From: Marinicrinis sediminis
GTDB taxonomy: Bacteria > Bacillota > Bacilli > Paenibacillales > KCTC-33676
Length of the DNA stretch: 64,000 bases
Assembly (NCBI RefSeq): GCF_042685085.1
Contig: NZ_JBHUMM010000043.1
Coordinates: 770,138-834,137, forward strand
Direction of reading: 5' to 3'
The position numbers and the translations under genes were made by a program. Of the stretch, positions 8,236 through 17,319 are shown in pieces. Numbering within the stretch: position 1 is the stretch's first letter; every line of letters begins with the position of its first letter. The notes beneath the pieces were generated by a model. The model had not been told where the DNA came from and did no database searches. It saw only the letters and a program-made list of their open reading frames with translations.

Positions 8236-9080
8236 CGATCCGTAACTCCTTTTATAATTTGATCATAAAAAGAAGCATCCTGATAATGGAACACGGACTG
8301 TTCCATCTCCATAATTTTGGCCTCGGTATTCAGTTTTCTGCGCACTCTTCTGCCATCCTTCCCGACTAGTTGACCGTAGTTCAGGGTGATTTTCTCTGTA
8401 CGGGCTGGAGCGAAATGGGTAACGAAGGAACGACGATAGCGATGCTCGCTCCGGTTTTTCGTAGATCCATGATACATATTGCCATTAAAAAAAACGACGT
8501 CTCCCGCTTCGGTTTCAATCTGAATTTTCTCATATCCCTCCGGCACACGCAGCACCTCAGAGCCATAAGCATCACTACTGCCCGGCACCACTTCGGAGGA
8601 GACGAGTGGCAGCTGATGGGTACCAGGGACAAATACGAGACTCCCGTTTTCTGCATTTGTCGCTTCCATGCTCACCCACATGGCATAAGACGTACCCGGC
8701 GATACCCCGATATGATAATTATCCTGATGAAAACCAAGTCCGCGTGAGCCTGGTGGTTTGTAATAATACCCGCTTTGAATGGCCAGCGGTTCTTCGCCAA
8801 TCAGACTTTCAAGCAAGGAGATCGCTTCCGTTTTCAACATAAATGCGGTGATCGTCCGGTTGCCACGATGGAAATCTCTTAGCCGGTTGGGGTACAGACT
8901 GGTCAAAGGTTTTTCCGGATTTTGCAGAATTTTCCCTTCCGCAAGTAACTCAATCCAGATCTTTACATATTCCTTACTGAGCCTGTCGAGCTCGTATTGT
9001 GTATATACGCCTTTTTTGATCAAATAACCGTTCTCTTGAAAGAACTGCTTTTCTTCCGCCGTCAGTTGTGCCGCGCTCAT
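8232..9080 (-). CDS. PhyH-family Fe(II)/2-oxoglutarate dioxygenase, copy 2
   Basis: A 282-residue dioxygenase with the triad HQD at 118-120 and distal His in MYHGST near 204, then RRSFVTHF for 2-oxoglutarate. It shares long conserved blocks with the convergent copy at 5532-6338, so the pair arose by duplication. AAGGAGG lies seven bases before its ATG. It is the second gene of a minus-strand operon: VOC2, PhyH2, ligase, VOC1; its stop overlaps the ligase start. Members of this family hydroxylate amino acids and other small acids, often in antibiotic pathways. Two copies suggest two successive or alternative hydroxylations. Confidence 0.82.
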   Translation of the reverse strand: MSAAQLTAEEKQFFQENGYLIKKGVYTQYELDRLSKEYVKIWIELLAEGKILQNPEKPLTSLYPNRLRDFHRGNRTITAFMLKTEAISLLESLIGEEPLAIQSGYYYKPPGSRGLGFHQDNYHIGVSPGTSYAMWVSMEATNAENGSLVFVPGTHQLPLVSSEVVPGSSDAYGSEVLRVPEGYEKIQIETEAGDVVFFNGNMYHGSTKNRSEHRYRRSFVTHFAPARTEKITLNYGQLVGKDGRRVRRKLNTEAKIMEMEQSVFHYQDASFYDQIIKGVTDR

Positions 9081-9101
9081 CCCGCGTCCTCCTTTCTTTC
9101 C

Positions 9102-9446
9102 CTAATAATGACAAACATTGAACAGATGGCCTTCTACATCCGTGAAGTCAAACATTTGCACCGTTCCGTAATCCCGAATGGGGCTCGTTTTGATCCCGTT
9201 CTCTGTCATCACCTGATGCGCATGCACAATGTTAGGAGTATACAAGTTCCATATTGGAAATGGATCGGGCACCACGTCTTTCTGGACGAGCGTAATCGTG
9301 GTCTTGTCACCTGCACGAAAGGCAGCAATCAGATCAGTTCGCCAGATCACGGACAGCTTCAGCTTGCTCTCATACCATTGAACAGCACGTTCAAAATGTT
9401 TCACCCGTATAAATACCGTGTCCATATGTTGAAACAGAGCTTCCAA
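9102..9446 (-). CDS. VOC (glyoxalase/dioxygenase fold) protein 2
   Basis: A 114-residue VOC protein: MDTVFIRVKHFERAVQWYES opens the first module and MFDFTDVEGHLFNVCHY closes the second, with the Glu of DVEGH in the usual metal-ligand place. The start is TTG at 9446, preceded by GGGAGGG with seven bases between. It is the first gene of the operon leading to PhyH2, the ligase and VOC1, with 21 bases to the next start. It is only distantly like VOC1. Function beyond the fold cannot be stated. Confidence 0.75.
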   Translation of the reverse strand: MEALFQHMDTVFIRVKHFERAVQWYESKLKLSVIWRTDLIAAFRAGDKTTITLVQKDVVPDPFPIWNLYTPNIVHAHQVMTENGIKTSPIRDYGTVQMFDFTDVEGHLFNVCHY

Positions 9447-9586
9447 AGATGATCCCTCCCTCTCTTTTCATCATCCTCAACCGTGGTCACTGCAGTTCGC
9501 ACCATTCACTCCGAATTGTAGCATCGCGATACGTGCACCACTCTGCCAGGATTGTGGAATGTTCGGTCTTAGCGGGTCAAAGGCAT

Positions 9587-9619
9587 AAAAAAAACGCTCC
9601 TGCCTGGTTGGCAGAAGCG
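9587..9619 (-). terminator. Intrinsic terminator of the GyrI-like gene
   Basis: On the minus strand a stem of ten pairs (CGCTTCTGCC with GGCAGGAGCG, one G-T) with a five-base loop is followed by eight T residues. Confidence 0.85.
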
Positions 9620-9629
9620 CTGCATCTGG

Positions 9630-10148
9630 TTATGATGCTTGAACCGGAAAAAAGATCTCAAGTTCATTGTCTTCGGTCTCTTTATCATCCCACTTGTGAT
9701 TCTCCCCATATTCTTCAATCCGATAGCCTTCCTGATCAAACGGAATATCTCCATCGCCAGAAATTCGGGAAAATAACTCCTGGTAAAAGGACATGATGTC
9801 ATTCATCGATCCTTCATAGTGAAAATGCAAACAAGACTGTGTCGGAACATCCAGCTGGATAAAAGATTCAGGCGGCTTCTGTTCACCGAAGCTCTCCTCT
9901 TTTACCAAAACATACACGGTATGATCATCTTCCATACTGGATATTTTTTCTGGTGGGGATATGCAGTACAACAGTGGCTGGCTCTCCATTTTGGAATTGG
10001 CTTTCACTTGCTTGAGCACATCGTCCTTCGCTTCACGAATTTTCGTTCCGAGCTCGGAAAAAGGAGCCACAACCTTATGTCCCACTCCACGAAACCCTTC
10101 TTTTTTTCCGGGAACACCCTGAACACCTGTAACTGTTACTTGTTCCAC
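9630..10148 (-). CDS. GyrI-like / AraC effector-binding-domain protein
   Basis: A 172-residue protein whose course (VEQVTVTGVQGVPGKKEGFRGV, a mid-length FGE segment, then CLHFHYEGSMNDIMSFYQEL and a final EIFFPV) follows the GyrI-like small-molecule-binding fold used by BmrR, Rob and free-standing SbmC/GyrI proteins. No DNA-binding domain is attached. I chose GTG at 10148 because AAGGAGG stands seven bases before it; the frame is open to 10184. It is a single-gene unit with its own terminator. Such proteins bind or degrade lipophilic cations, or act as gyrase-protecting factors; which applies here is unknown. Confidence 0.65.
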   Translation of the reverse strand: MEQVTVTGVQGVPGKKEGFRGVGHKVVAPFSELGTKIREAKDDVLKQVKANSKMESQPLLYCISPPEKISSMEDDHTVYVLVKEESFGEQKPPESFIQLDVPTQSCLHFHYEGSMNDIMSFYQELFSRISGDGDIPFDQEGYRIEEYGENHKWDDKETEDNELEIFFPVQAS

Positions 10149-10430
10149 TCCGCATCCTCCTTCAGAGATTGTGAATACTTCCATATCCTACATTCTACAA
10201 CCTGGCTTCATTTCCTTCCTTTTCATCGCAAAGATTTGAAAAAGAGGGCCATTTTCCCTTTATTAACCATTTAGTTGGCCTTTGAAACCACTTTTTGACG
10301 TATAAGAAATGGAATCAACAAATAAAAAACAGCCTGTCGTTTATGAGCAAACGTCGACTGTTCTCCTTACATTCATATCTCTATCCGATCACGTCTTTAT
10401 CAGTAAATGCGATAAGCGCTACATGTATGC

Positions 10431-11948
10431 CTATATCTGAAATTGATCGATCATCGGTTGGGGGTCCAGTGATCGAAACATGGAATTAGCCAGTAACTGT
10501 GACCATGCCATGGAGGCTCCCGGCTTCCAGATGGCATCCTTCAATTCGTGAAGGGCTTCCACGCTCGTCCAGTCGGTATAATGCGCCGCCAGTGACTGTT
10601 GGAATTGAGAGGCTGCAATTTCTCCGAGCAGATAGGAGTAGTACGTCCCTGGGAGCGTCGTATAGTAAGGGAATGCAGCCCAGTACGGATGGTTCCAGTC
10701 ATCCGGGCGCTTCACTCCCTGAATGTCCTCAATCGTATCCCACCACAGCTCGTTCGAAGGGATGTCCTCATTCGCATACCATTTTTCCTCGAACGTAATG
10801 GCTGCAAGCGTGCCATATAATTTGATCAACCGTTCATTTTTCCATTCCCTGTTGTCTACGCGGCAGATTCGTTCAAACAGCATCGCCGTTCCCTCACTCA
10901 AGAAGGTATGTGCGGGGCGACGAAGCAGAAAGGGCAACTGAGGATCACAACTTGTCGCATAGAGGCCATGTCCAAGCTCATGCAGCAGCACTGTCAGTCC
11001 ATGGATATCCGCTGTCAGATTGCATGCGATACGAACATCTTGATCGCGATCAATAGACAGACAGAAGCTGGCCTCACTTTTGCCCGAACGCGGATGAAGT
11101 TGGGCGTTGTCCAACAGTGTATCAATGGGGATCTGACGGGCTTCAAACCACTTCCGAAGCCGTACAATCTCGTCTGACAGCTCCATTCGCTCCGTGAAAG
11201 GACTGAAGCTGGCTGATTGAAGAAACGGATCTTCGTAATGCCAGGATCGTAAATCCGATGGAAGAATCCCGAATTTGGCAGCTCGCAAGTCATCCCATTG
11301 CGATTTGATTTGGTTATGTGACGAATCAAGGGCTGTTCGCAGCGATTTCATCAGATTTTGAATGAAAGACGGGTCCATTTCTTCATTCACGTATTTCCAT
11401 TCTATGAAGTTGGCATACCCTTTTTGTCGGGCCCAGCTGTTTCTGAGCGCTCTCAGTTCGAGCAATCCGGCTTCTACTTCCTGCCCCAACTTCATAAACG
11501 CCCGCCACAGCTTCTCTCGCTTCTCCTGATTCTGCACGGTCTGAAGCAGCAGCTTCACTTCTGACTTCGTCAAATGACCCCCATCCAGTTCCGTCCGATA
11601 GGTAGAGATTCGAAAATTCAAATCATTCCATAACGCCGCCGTTCGTCTCCGCAGCTCAGTGTCACCAGTCACTGCATCCATGTCCAGTTGCAGGACATGA
11701 AGCTGACGCCTTGCAGATGCCGTCAACGCATGCTTATGGGAATGCTCTTCCATCGATTGTTGCCAAAACGGTGATTGCAACGTATGTTCATACTCATGTT
11801 CCAACGCTTCGAGTCGATGTACGTCTTCCATATTCCCTGCCGTCAGCACCTTCCACAAACTATCCATCATGGCACGATGACGAGCGTGCAGCGTGTCATT
11901 TACATGGGACAAAAAAGAATCTGCTTGATCCGTTGATCGCAAAAACAA
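10431..11948 (-). CDS. Zinc metallopeptidase, M3/M2-like gluzincin
   Basis: A 505-residue, mostly helical protein with a HELGH zinc motif near residue 323 and, 25 residues later, FLSEGTAMLFE giving the third ligand Glu. This arrangement is that of gluzincins such as oligoendopeptidase F (M3) and the ACE-like M2 family. No signal peptide, so a cytoplasmic peptidase is likely. The start is TTG at 11948: AAGGAGG lies seven bases before it, whereas the frame opens at 11969 without one. It follows the DMT transporter gene by 66 bases on the same strand; the pairing could mean peptide or amino-acid turnover linked to export. Confidence 0.75.
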   Translation of the reverse strand: MFLRSTDQADSFLSHVNDTLHARHRAMMDSLWKVLTAGNMEDVHRLEALEHEYEHTLQSPFWQQSMEEHSHKHALTASARRQLHVLQLDMDAVTGDTELRRRTAALWNDLNFRISTYRTELDGGHLTKSEVKLLLQTVQNQEKREKLWRAFMKLGQEVEAGLLELRALRNSWARQKGYANFIEWKYVNEEMDPSFIQNLMKSLRTALDSSHNQIKSQWDDLRAAKFGILPSDLRSWHYEDPFLQSASFSPFTERMELSDEIVRLRKWFEARQIPIDTLLDNAQLHPRSGKSEASFCLSIDRDQDVRIACNLTADIHGLTVLLHELGHGLYATSCDPQLPFLLRRPAHTFLSEGTAMLFERICRVDNREWKNERLIKLYGTLAAITFEEKWYANEDIPSNELWWDTIEDIQGVKRPDDWNHPYWAAFPYYTTLPGTYYSYLLGEIAASQFQQSLAAHYTDWTSVEALHELKDAIWKPGASMAWSQLLANSMFRSLDPQPMIDQFQI

Positions 11949-12014
11949 GGCGCAGCCTCCTTCGCACATCTTTTCCTTCTTATCCTTCTTTTCTTTTGTC
12001 GTTCGTCTTCGCGT

Positions 12015-13139
12015 TTATCTTCTGTCTTCATTATTATCGTCATTTTTTCTCTGCCGACCTTCTGTTTGTGCTTGTGCTTGTGCATGTGCTAGAGATAAGC
12101 GTACCGGAAGAAAAGATGGATGGCTCGGCTTTTGCTTCTTCCTGCGGTTGGTTCCGATTACCCCGATCATGATAGCAGCGGCTCCGATTACATGATACAG
12201 ATAAAAACGCTCATTCAAAATGACCACCCCGGCTGTAATGGTCACGAGAGTCGCGAGATGATTAAATACACTCATCTTCGATGCTTCAAGGATGGACAGG
12301 GAGTAATTGGACAAATAAGCGGTTACCGGAGACAGCAGCCCGAGATAAAGAATGGCCGTCACAAATTCAATATGTTTGAAGGGCTCAAAAAAGGACATCA
12401 AACTGCCGTTTCCCACGTGCATGCCGATGGCTGTCGTGTTAAAGCCCACAAATCCGATCCATGTCATACTGGCTACCAGCGACCACTGTGAGACTCTCTG
12501 AGTGACTCTGCGCGCCAATACGGCATATAGGGCAGCTGAAATGGCAGATAACAGAATTAAACCACTCCCCATGTAATGATTGAAGGGGACATCTGACCCT
12601 TTCATCCAAAACATATATCCGACACCGACAGCTGACAAACTGATAAAGAACAACTGTGATAGCGTGGTCTGTTCCTTCAAAATCAATCTGGCAAGCAGGA
12701 TCGTCCAAACGGGCACCAAGGCATGGATGAGTCCAGCTTCTGTTGAAGAGGTGTACATCAGTCCAAATCCCTGGAAGGAAAAAAACAGAAGCGGGAAACA
12801 GATGGCCAAAGGCAGAATGGTTAGGAAGGTATTCAGATCTGGCCATACCTTTCTCCTTGTCAGGACAGCTACGATTAAAATGCCGCACCAGGCCGCAGAA
12901 AAACGATGCGCGAGTATATCCGTCGGACTCGCAGTCGTTAAAGCCATTTTGACAAACAAAAACGAAAATCCAATGATGAACGCATAGCTGACCGCCGCCA
13001 TATAGGCTTTCTTACGTTTGCTGGATTCGCAGCTCTTCGCGGGATCTGGACTCGGATGCTTTATTTGTATCTCATGTATCTCTTTCGGTTGCTGTATGCT
13101 TCGTATCTCTTTCCCTTTCGTGTGCTTGATTTTAACCAC
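12015..13139 (-). CDS. EamA/DMT-superfamily permease
   Basis: About 374 residues with ten hydrophobic segments in two EamA repeats, each around 135 residues. PTDILAHRFSAAW and STEAGLIHALVPVWT in the first repeat and MSVFNHLATLVTITAGVVIL in the second are typical of ten-helix metabolite exporters. The N-terminal tail of about 45 residues and a C-terminal tail rich in AQ, N, D and R are hydrophilic. I chose GTG at 13139 (AAGGAG eight bases upstream). It is divergent from a MocR-type regulator, a common pairing in which the regulator controls the exporter. Likely substrate: an amino acid or related amine. Confidence 0.8.
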   Translation of the reverse strand: MVKIKHTKGKEIRSIQQPKEIHEIQIKHPSPDPAKSCESSKRKKAYMAAVSYAFIIGFSFLFVKMALTTASPTDILAHRFSAAWCGILIVAVLTRRKVWPDLNTFLTILPLAICFPLLFFSFQGFGLMYTSSTEAGLIHALVPVWTILLARLILKEQTTLSQLFFISLSAVGVGYMFWMKGSDVPFNHYMGSGLILLSAISAALYAVLARRVTQRVSQWSLVASMTWIGFVGFNTTAIGMHVGNGSLMSFFEPFKHIEFVTAILYLGLLSPVTAYLSNYSLSILEASKMSVFNHLATLVTITAGVVILNERFYLYHVIGAAAIMIGVIGTNRRKKQKPSHPSFLPVRLSLAHAQAQAQTEGRQRKNDDNNEDRR

Positions 13140-13222
13140 TTGCACAACTCCTTCACGTATCATTCGGGCCCGTGCATCAAGCGTATGATAAAATAAAAGG
13201 AAACACGATACGAAAATGATGC

Positions 13223-13240
13223 ATCTGTACCGATACAGAT
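13223..13240. promoter_or_regulatory. Candidate operator between DMT and MocR genes
   Basis: ATCTGTACCGATACAGAT is a seven-base inverted repeat with a four-base centre, 21 bases before the MocR start codon and in the divergent intergenic region. It is the only clear dyad there, so it is the best candidate for autoregulation. Confidence 0.45.
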
Positions 13241-13261
13241 AGACAAGGGAGAGCAACCGTC

Positions 13262-14602
13262 ATGCATAAATATGAAAAGATGGCTGACCAGCTTCGTCAA
13301 CTCATTGAGTCCGGTCAGCTTCCGGCCGGTGCGAAGCTGCCTTCAATCAGAGACTTGTCCAAACAGTTCACGACCAGTAAGAGCACAGTGCTGGCTGCAC
13401 TTGGAAAGCTGGAGGACAAACATCTGATCTATGCGATACCTAAAAGCGGCTATTACGTCGTTCATCATCCTAAACCCGTCTCGTCATCCCCGACAGATGT
13501 CATTGATTTTGCAGGTTCGTCGCCGGTGTGGCATGACTTCCCATATTCGGATTTTATGCATTGCATCATGAAATCGATCGATACGTACCAGGAGGATTTG
13601 TTTCGATATGGGACACTAAGTGGTCTTCCATCCTTGATTCAGGAAGCGAAGAAATTGCTTCAGACGTATCAGGTATTTGCGCATGAACGCAATCTATTTA
13701 TTACGCCAGGTGTACAGCAGGCGTTGTCGATTCTGTCTATTATGCCATTTCCCAATCATCGCTCCACGCTGCTGGTCGAGCAACCTGGATACCACTTATA
13801 TATGGATATGATCCATACGTACCCGTTACATGCAGTAGGTATCCGTCGATCTGTCTCTGGCATCGATCTGGATGAGCTGGAGCAACTGTTTAAGCGCGAA
13901 AACATTAAGTTTTTTTATACCATGCCCCGTTTTCATAATCCATTGGGTACCTCCTATTCCAATCATGAGAAAAAAGCGATTCTCCAACTCGCCCATAAAT
14001 ACGATGTGTATATTGTGGAGGATGATTATCTCGCAGACTTCGAATCTGATCGCAAGCAGGACCCTCTGTTTGCCCTGGACACAGAGGAACGAGTTATCTA
14101 TCTAAAGAGCTTTTCCAAAATCATGTTCCCTGGCCTTCGAATCGGGATTGCTGTATTGCCGTCATCCTTATGTAAAACCTATCAATCTTTTACACTTGCC
14201 ACACATATCGACAGCTCTATGATCTCGCAAGCTGCCCTTGAACTCTACCTGAAGAGCGGCATGTTTGAGCGCTATCGCACACAAGTGAGTCAGGCATACA
14301 AAAACCGGGCTGTCTGTCTGCAACAGGCGCTGGATACGTATCTACCCCAGTATGACAAGCCGTCAGAATTAAGTATGAACAGTCATGTTGTCCTTCCCAG
14401 AGAAATCAATACCCGTTCCCTCATTGAAGATTTGCGTCAGCAGCAAGTTTTGCTGGAACCGATTGACCCGCATTATCTAAACGGATTTTATCGAGAACGC
14501 CTGTTAAAGCTCCATGTATCTAATGTAGATCCCCTTCAAATAGAAGCAGGTATTGAGAAAATTGCACAGGCATTGACCCGATCCAAAAACCTCTTCACGT
14601 AA
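13262..14602 (+). CDS. MocR/PdxR-type transcriptional regulator (GntR HTH plus aminotransferase fold)
   Basis: A 446-residue fusion. Residues 1-70 are a GntR winged helix (LPAGAKLPSIRDLSKQFTTS followed by a recognition helix); residues 100-446 have the fold-type I aminotransferase shape with NPLG, VEDDYLADF and SFSKIMFPGLRIG, in which K286 would bind pyridoxal phosphate. GGGAGAG precedes the ATG. MocR regulators sense PLP or an amino acid through the aminotransferase domain. The divergent DMT exporter is the probable target, through the dyad at 13223-13240. Confidence 0.85.
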   Translation: MHKYEKMADQLRQLIESGQLPAGAKLPSIRDLSKQFTTSKSTVLAALGKLEDKHLIYAIPKSGYYVVHHPKPVSSSPTDVIDFAGSSPVWHDFPYSDFMHCIMKSIDTYQEDLFRYGTLSGLPSLIQEAKKLLQTYQVFAHERNLFITPGVQQALSILSIMPFPNHRSTLLVEQPGYHLYMDMIHTYPLHAVGIRRSVSGIDLDELEQLFKRENIKFFYTMPRFHNPLGTSYSNHEKKAILQLAHKYDVYIVEDDYLADFESDRKQDPLFALDTEERVIYLKSFSKIMFPGLRIGIAVLPSSLCKTYQSFTLATHIDSSMISQAALELYLKSGMFERYRTQVSQAYKNRAVCLQQALDTYLPQYDKPSELSMNSHVVLPREINTRSLIEDLRQQQVLLEPIDPHYLNGFYRERLLKLHVSNVDPLQIEAGIEKIAQALTRSKNLFT

Positions 14603-14707
14603 AAACACACGTACACGAACCGGCCGTCCGTGTACGCGTGTGCCTGGCAAAACTGAAGCGGTGATTTCTCCGACTGTTGCAAGGTGGGTGATCAGTCGAT
14701 TGTGAGA

Positions 14708-16273
14708 TTACAAGGTCAACTTCGTGCCATCAAATGACGTAAAAGTAAAACCAGAGAATGCTTCCGGGTAGCTTTCTTTATAATCCTGAAGAATATGAAT
14801 CGCGACAGACTCCCCCAGCTTCAAGCCTTCCACACCATCCGTGCGCCAGTGTACCCCGGCGGTATCCCTGCCGAGTGCGATGTTCGAGGCCAGCTTGTTC
14901 AGCTCTCCTCCGATCGTCAATTCAGTAGCGGTATAAGGCTCCAGACTGGAACCGTCTGCACTGGCCATGACAGGTGCTTCGATCTCCATGTCTTCATGGA
15001 AGAAAACTTTCAGCATCGTCACGCCTGCTCCTGCAATACAAGCATGACCAGCCGGATACGCGGGATGCGTCGGGCTTCCTTCCGGATAAGCCATAGGCAA
15101 GAAATAGCTGCCATACCGGTTGTATACTTCCTTCAGCGCTTCTGATGCCAGCAGATCATCATGAATCGGATACGTTCTTCGACCTGTCACATGCTGATGG
15201 ACACGTCCTGCGAATGCTTCCGGGCGAAGTCTGCGGTGAACCAGGAATTTTTGGAACCAGGCTGCTTCCAGCGCCGCTCTGGCAGATCTGGCTACGAAAT
15301 CGAGAATATGTGCGGCCCCAAAAGAGACAAATCCGCCCTGGGTATGCGAAGACAAATACGGATTGGCAGGATCGAGCGCTTTTTGACCGTATTGCAGCAA
15401 CATCAGACAAGCAGACAGACAGCTCTGATACGTGAAGTCATGATGGACAAACTCAGCCAAATCCCGACCGTTGTGAATATATCTCGGCTCTCCACCAAAT
15501 GTAGTCTGCTTGGCTGGAGCTCCGCCATTCAGGATATGGAGCCATTCTTCCTGTGTCGTCATAAAAGCCTGATCGGCAACCGGAGCAGCATATCGCTGCG
15601 GTATCACGGCTGAACCATACGGGATATCCTTCCACAAAAACTGGGAAATAAATGGACCTGTCTGATCACCAGGTGTCTCTCCTCGGAAGAGAACGTCACT
15701 GGTTACATCCTTGCCTGCCCTCGGTCCCCGGTAATCGGAAAACCGATTCAGATCACAGACTGCTGCCTGAATGAGAGGATGCTGATCGTATTCTGCGAAG
15801 GAAACATCCCTTGTCAAGGCACGCCAGTAATCTTCTGCCATCTCCGCCGCATTCCATGCACTGCTGAAAGCAGGCGGTGTCGGCATCAGCATCTGATGAC
15901 AATCTGCTCCTACGAGATCATAACAATAAGCTGCCTGCGGATTTGCAAGCTTGCGTGTGCCGCCCATCGGAATGGCCTCATAATCTTCCCTCTGTCCGGT
16001 AGTCAGAGCACGCAGGAAGGAGTAATACGCATCCAGATCCACTTCTCCAAACGCATTGTGTGGCAATGTTTTGGAAAAGCTGCCGATCTTATTGGCATAA
16101 TTCATCTCATCCCCATTGCACACATGATGTGGCAGTGGAGGACGTTGATGCGACATCGCCGTTTGTGTTCGATAGTCAATGGCACGATCTCTGCGCTCTA
16201 CTGCAGGCAATGGACCCGTTGCAAATGCATGCAAATCAGCCATGCCCGAATTGGCATCCTTCTTGTTCTCCAT
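14708..16273 (-). CDS. Vanadium-dependent haloperoxidase-like protein
   Basis: A 521-residue protein with the vanadate/phosphate-binding set of the haloperoxidase/PAP2 superfamily: KFLVHRRLRPEA (K342, R350), PAYPAGHA (H410) and GRDTAGVHWRTDG (R469, H475). The wording around these motifs (MAYPEGSPTHPAYPAGHA) is that of algal-type bromoperoxidases rather than of acid phosphatases. No signal peptide is seen. Start ATG at 16273, eight bases after GGGGTGG; a GTG four codons upstream sits on that site. It stands alone between a MocR gene and a small membrane-protein gene. Halide specificity cannot be read from sequence. Confidence 0.8.
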   Translation of the reverse strand: MENKKDANSGMADLHAFATGPLPAVERRDRAIDYRTQTAMSHQRPPLPHHVCNGDEMNYANKIGSFSKTLPHNAFGEVDLDAYYSFLRALTTGQREDYEAIPMGGTRKLANPQAAYCYDLVGADCHQMLMPTPPAFSSAWNAAEMAEDYWRALTRDVSFAEYDQHPLIQAAVCDLNRFSDYRGPRAGKDVTSDVLFRGETPGDQTGPFISQFLWKDIPYGSAVIPQRYAAPVADQAFMTTQEEWLHILNGGAPAKQTTFGGEPRYIHNGRDLAEFVHHDFTYQSCLSACLMLLQYGQKALDPANPYLSSHTQGGFVSFGAAHILDFVARSARAALEAAWFQKFLVHRRLRPEAFAGRVHQHVTGRRTYPIHDDLLASEALKEVYNRYGSYFLPMAYPEGSPTHPAYPAGHACIAGAGVTMLKVFFHEDMEIEAPVMASADGSSLEPYTATELTIGGELNKLASNIALGRDTAGVHWRTDGVEGLKLGESVAIHILQDYKESYPEAFSGFTFTSFDGTKLTL

Positions 16274-16479
16274 TCTTGTTTCCACCCCTTTTGCTGCTCA
16301 TCAGCGAGATTGATTCCCTCTCCATTGTAGCGGGACGAACATGTCTTCTCTCAGCTTTATAAAGCAACCTTTCCCGTTCAGTCTTTTACCAAGACAGCTA
16401 ATACGAGCGCCTCTCCATTCTTACATGTATGCCATTCATCCTGCCCATATATCTGTCATCGCCAGCAAACTTTCTTGGT

Positions 16480-16523
16480 ACGAAAAGAAGCGAGCAGACC
16501 GCTGGGTGCAACGGTCTGCTCGC
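16480..16523 (-). terminator. Intrinsic terminator
   Basis: A perfect 12-bp stem (GCGAGCAGACCG with its complement, ten-base loop) followed on the minus strand by TTCTTTTC. It ends the membrane-protein gene at 16549. Confidence 0.8.
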
Positions 16524-16548
16524 TTCGCTATAGAGCCTGTTCACGATA

Positions 16549-17070
16549 TTAACGTATCCCGTCGTGTACAGAATCTGATTTTCTTTTGCCGATCAGCATG
16601 AATACGCCGATGATGACAAGGCCAATGGCAATCAGGGGTTGATTGTTTGCCTGTTCAAACAGTTGGCCAATAGAAAAGACCACAAAGAACAGCAGAGAAA
16701 TACCGCCCAGGATATTGATTGGAATCAGAAGCCACTTATTGCGTCCCCCGAACCAGTAAAATTCCAGCAATCCGACTGCCGGAGCGAGAATAAATCCGGG
16801 CCAGAGATAGGACCATCCGTCGAACAGCATCGCCATTTGCGAAACGATGGCGACGATAAACAGCGTTCCTGCCGGAATGAGCAAGCCTGCCTGTTCCTTC
16901 CCGCCATAGGAAAAATAGATCCAGTGAAACAAAATACTGAGCGGCAGGACGAACATCGAAGGCCAAAAATAAGCGAAAATAGAACCAACTCCGTAATCGG
17001 TCCCATCATTGAAAAACAAAAATATTCCTGCCAGCATTAACAGAACGCCAGCCAATACACGTCTGTTCAC
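16549..17070 (-). CDS. Small polytopic membrane protein, LiaF/DUF5668-like
   Basis: About 173 residues with six hydrophobic helices: RRVLAGVLLMLAGIFLFF, then a Trp- and Pro-containing pair, and a final LIAIGLVIIGVFMLIGKR. The layout of helix pairs each starting with a short basic turn resembles LiaI/LiaF-type membrane modules of Firmicutes, but no catalytic or binding motif is present. GTG at 17070 is preceded by GGAGGAAA; the frame is open seven more codons. Single-gene unit with a terminator. Function unknown. Confidence 0.6.
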   Translation of the reverse strand: MNRRVLAGVLLMLAGIFLFFNDGTDYGVGSIFAYFWPSMFVLPLSILFHWIYFSYGGKEQAGLLIPAGTLFIVAIVSQMAMLFDGWSYLWPGFILAPAVGLLEFYWFGGRNKWLLIPINILGGISLLFFVVFSIGQLFEQANNQPLIAIGLVIIGVFMLIGKRKSDSVHDGIR

Positions 17071-17319
17071 GAAATTTCCTCCTCTAATCAATCCGTTTCC
17101 TACAGTGTATCACAGGACTTTCCACATTGTCGTCCTGCTTCAGGTCAAGAAGATCCTGGACTTTAGTCGGAGTCATTGTAAAATAAAGGAATGCTATTTT
17201 CGATGATGCTTTCGCATATGGATTGTCGCGTTCGGCAGGATGTCCTATAATGGGAGCACATACGTATAGGGAGAACAAAGAAACTGGAATGAATACGAAC
17301 GGGGAAGGAAATCGAAAAC

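Noticed and set aside
5532..9080. Halogenase reading of the PhyH proteins
   Set aside because: Both keep Asp in the HQD triad, whereas Fe/2-oxoglutarate halogenases have Gly or Ala there.
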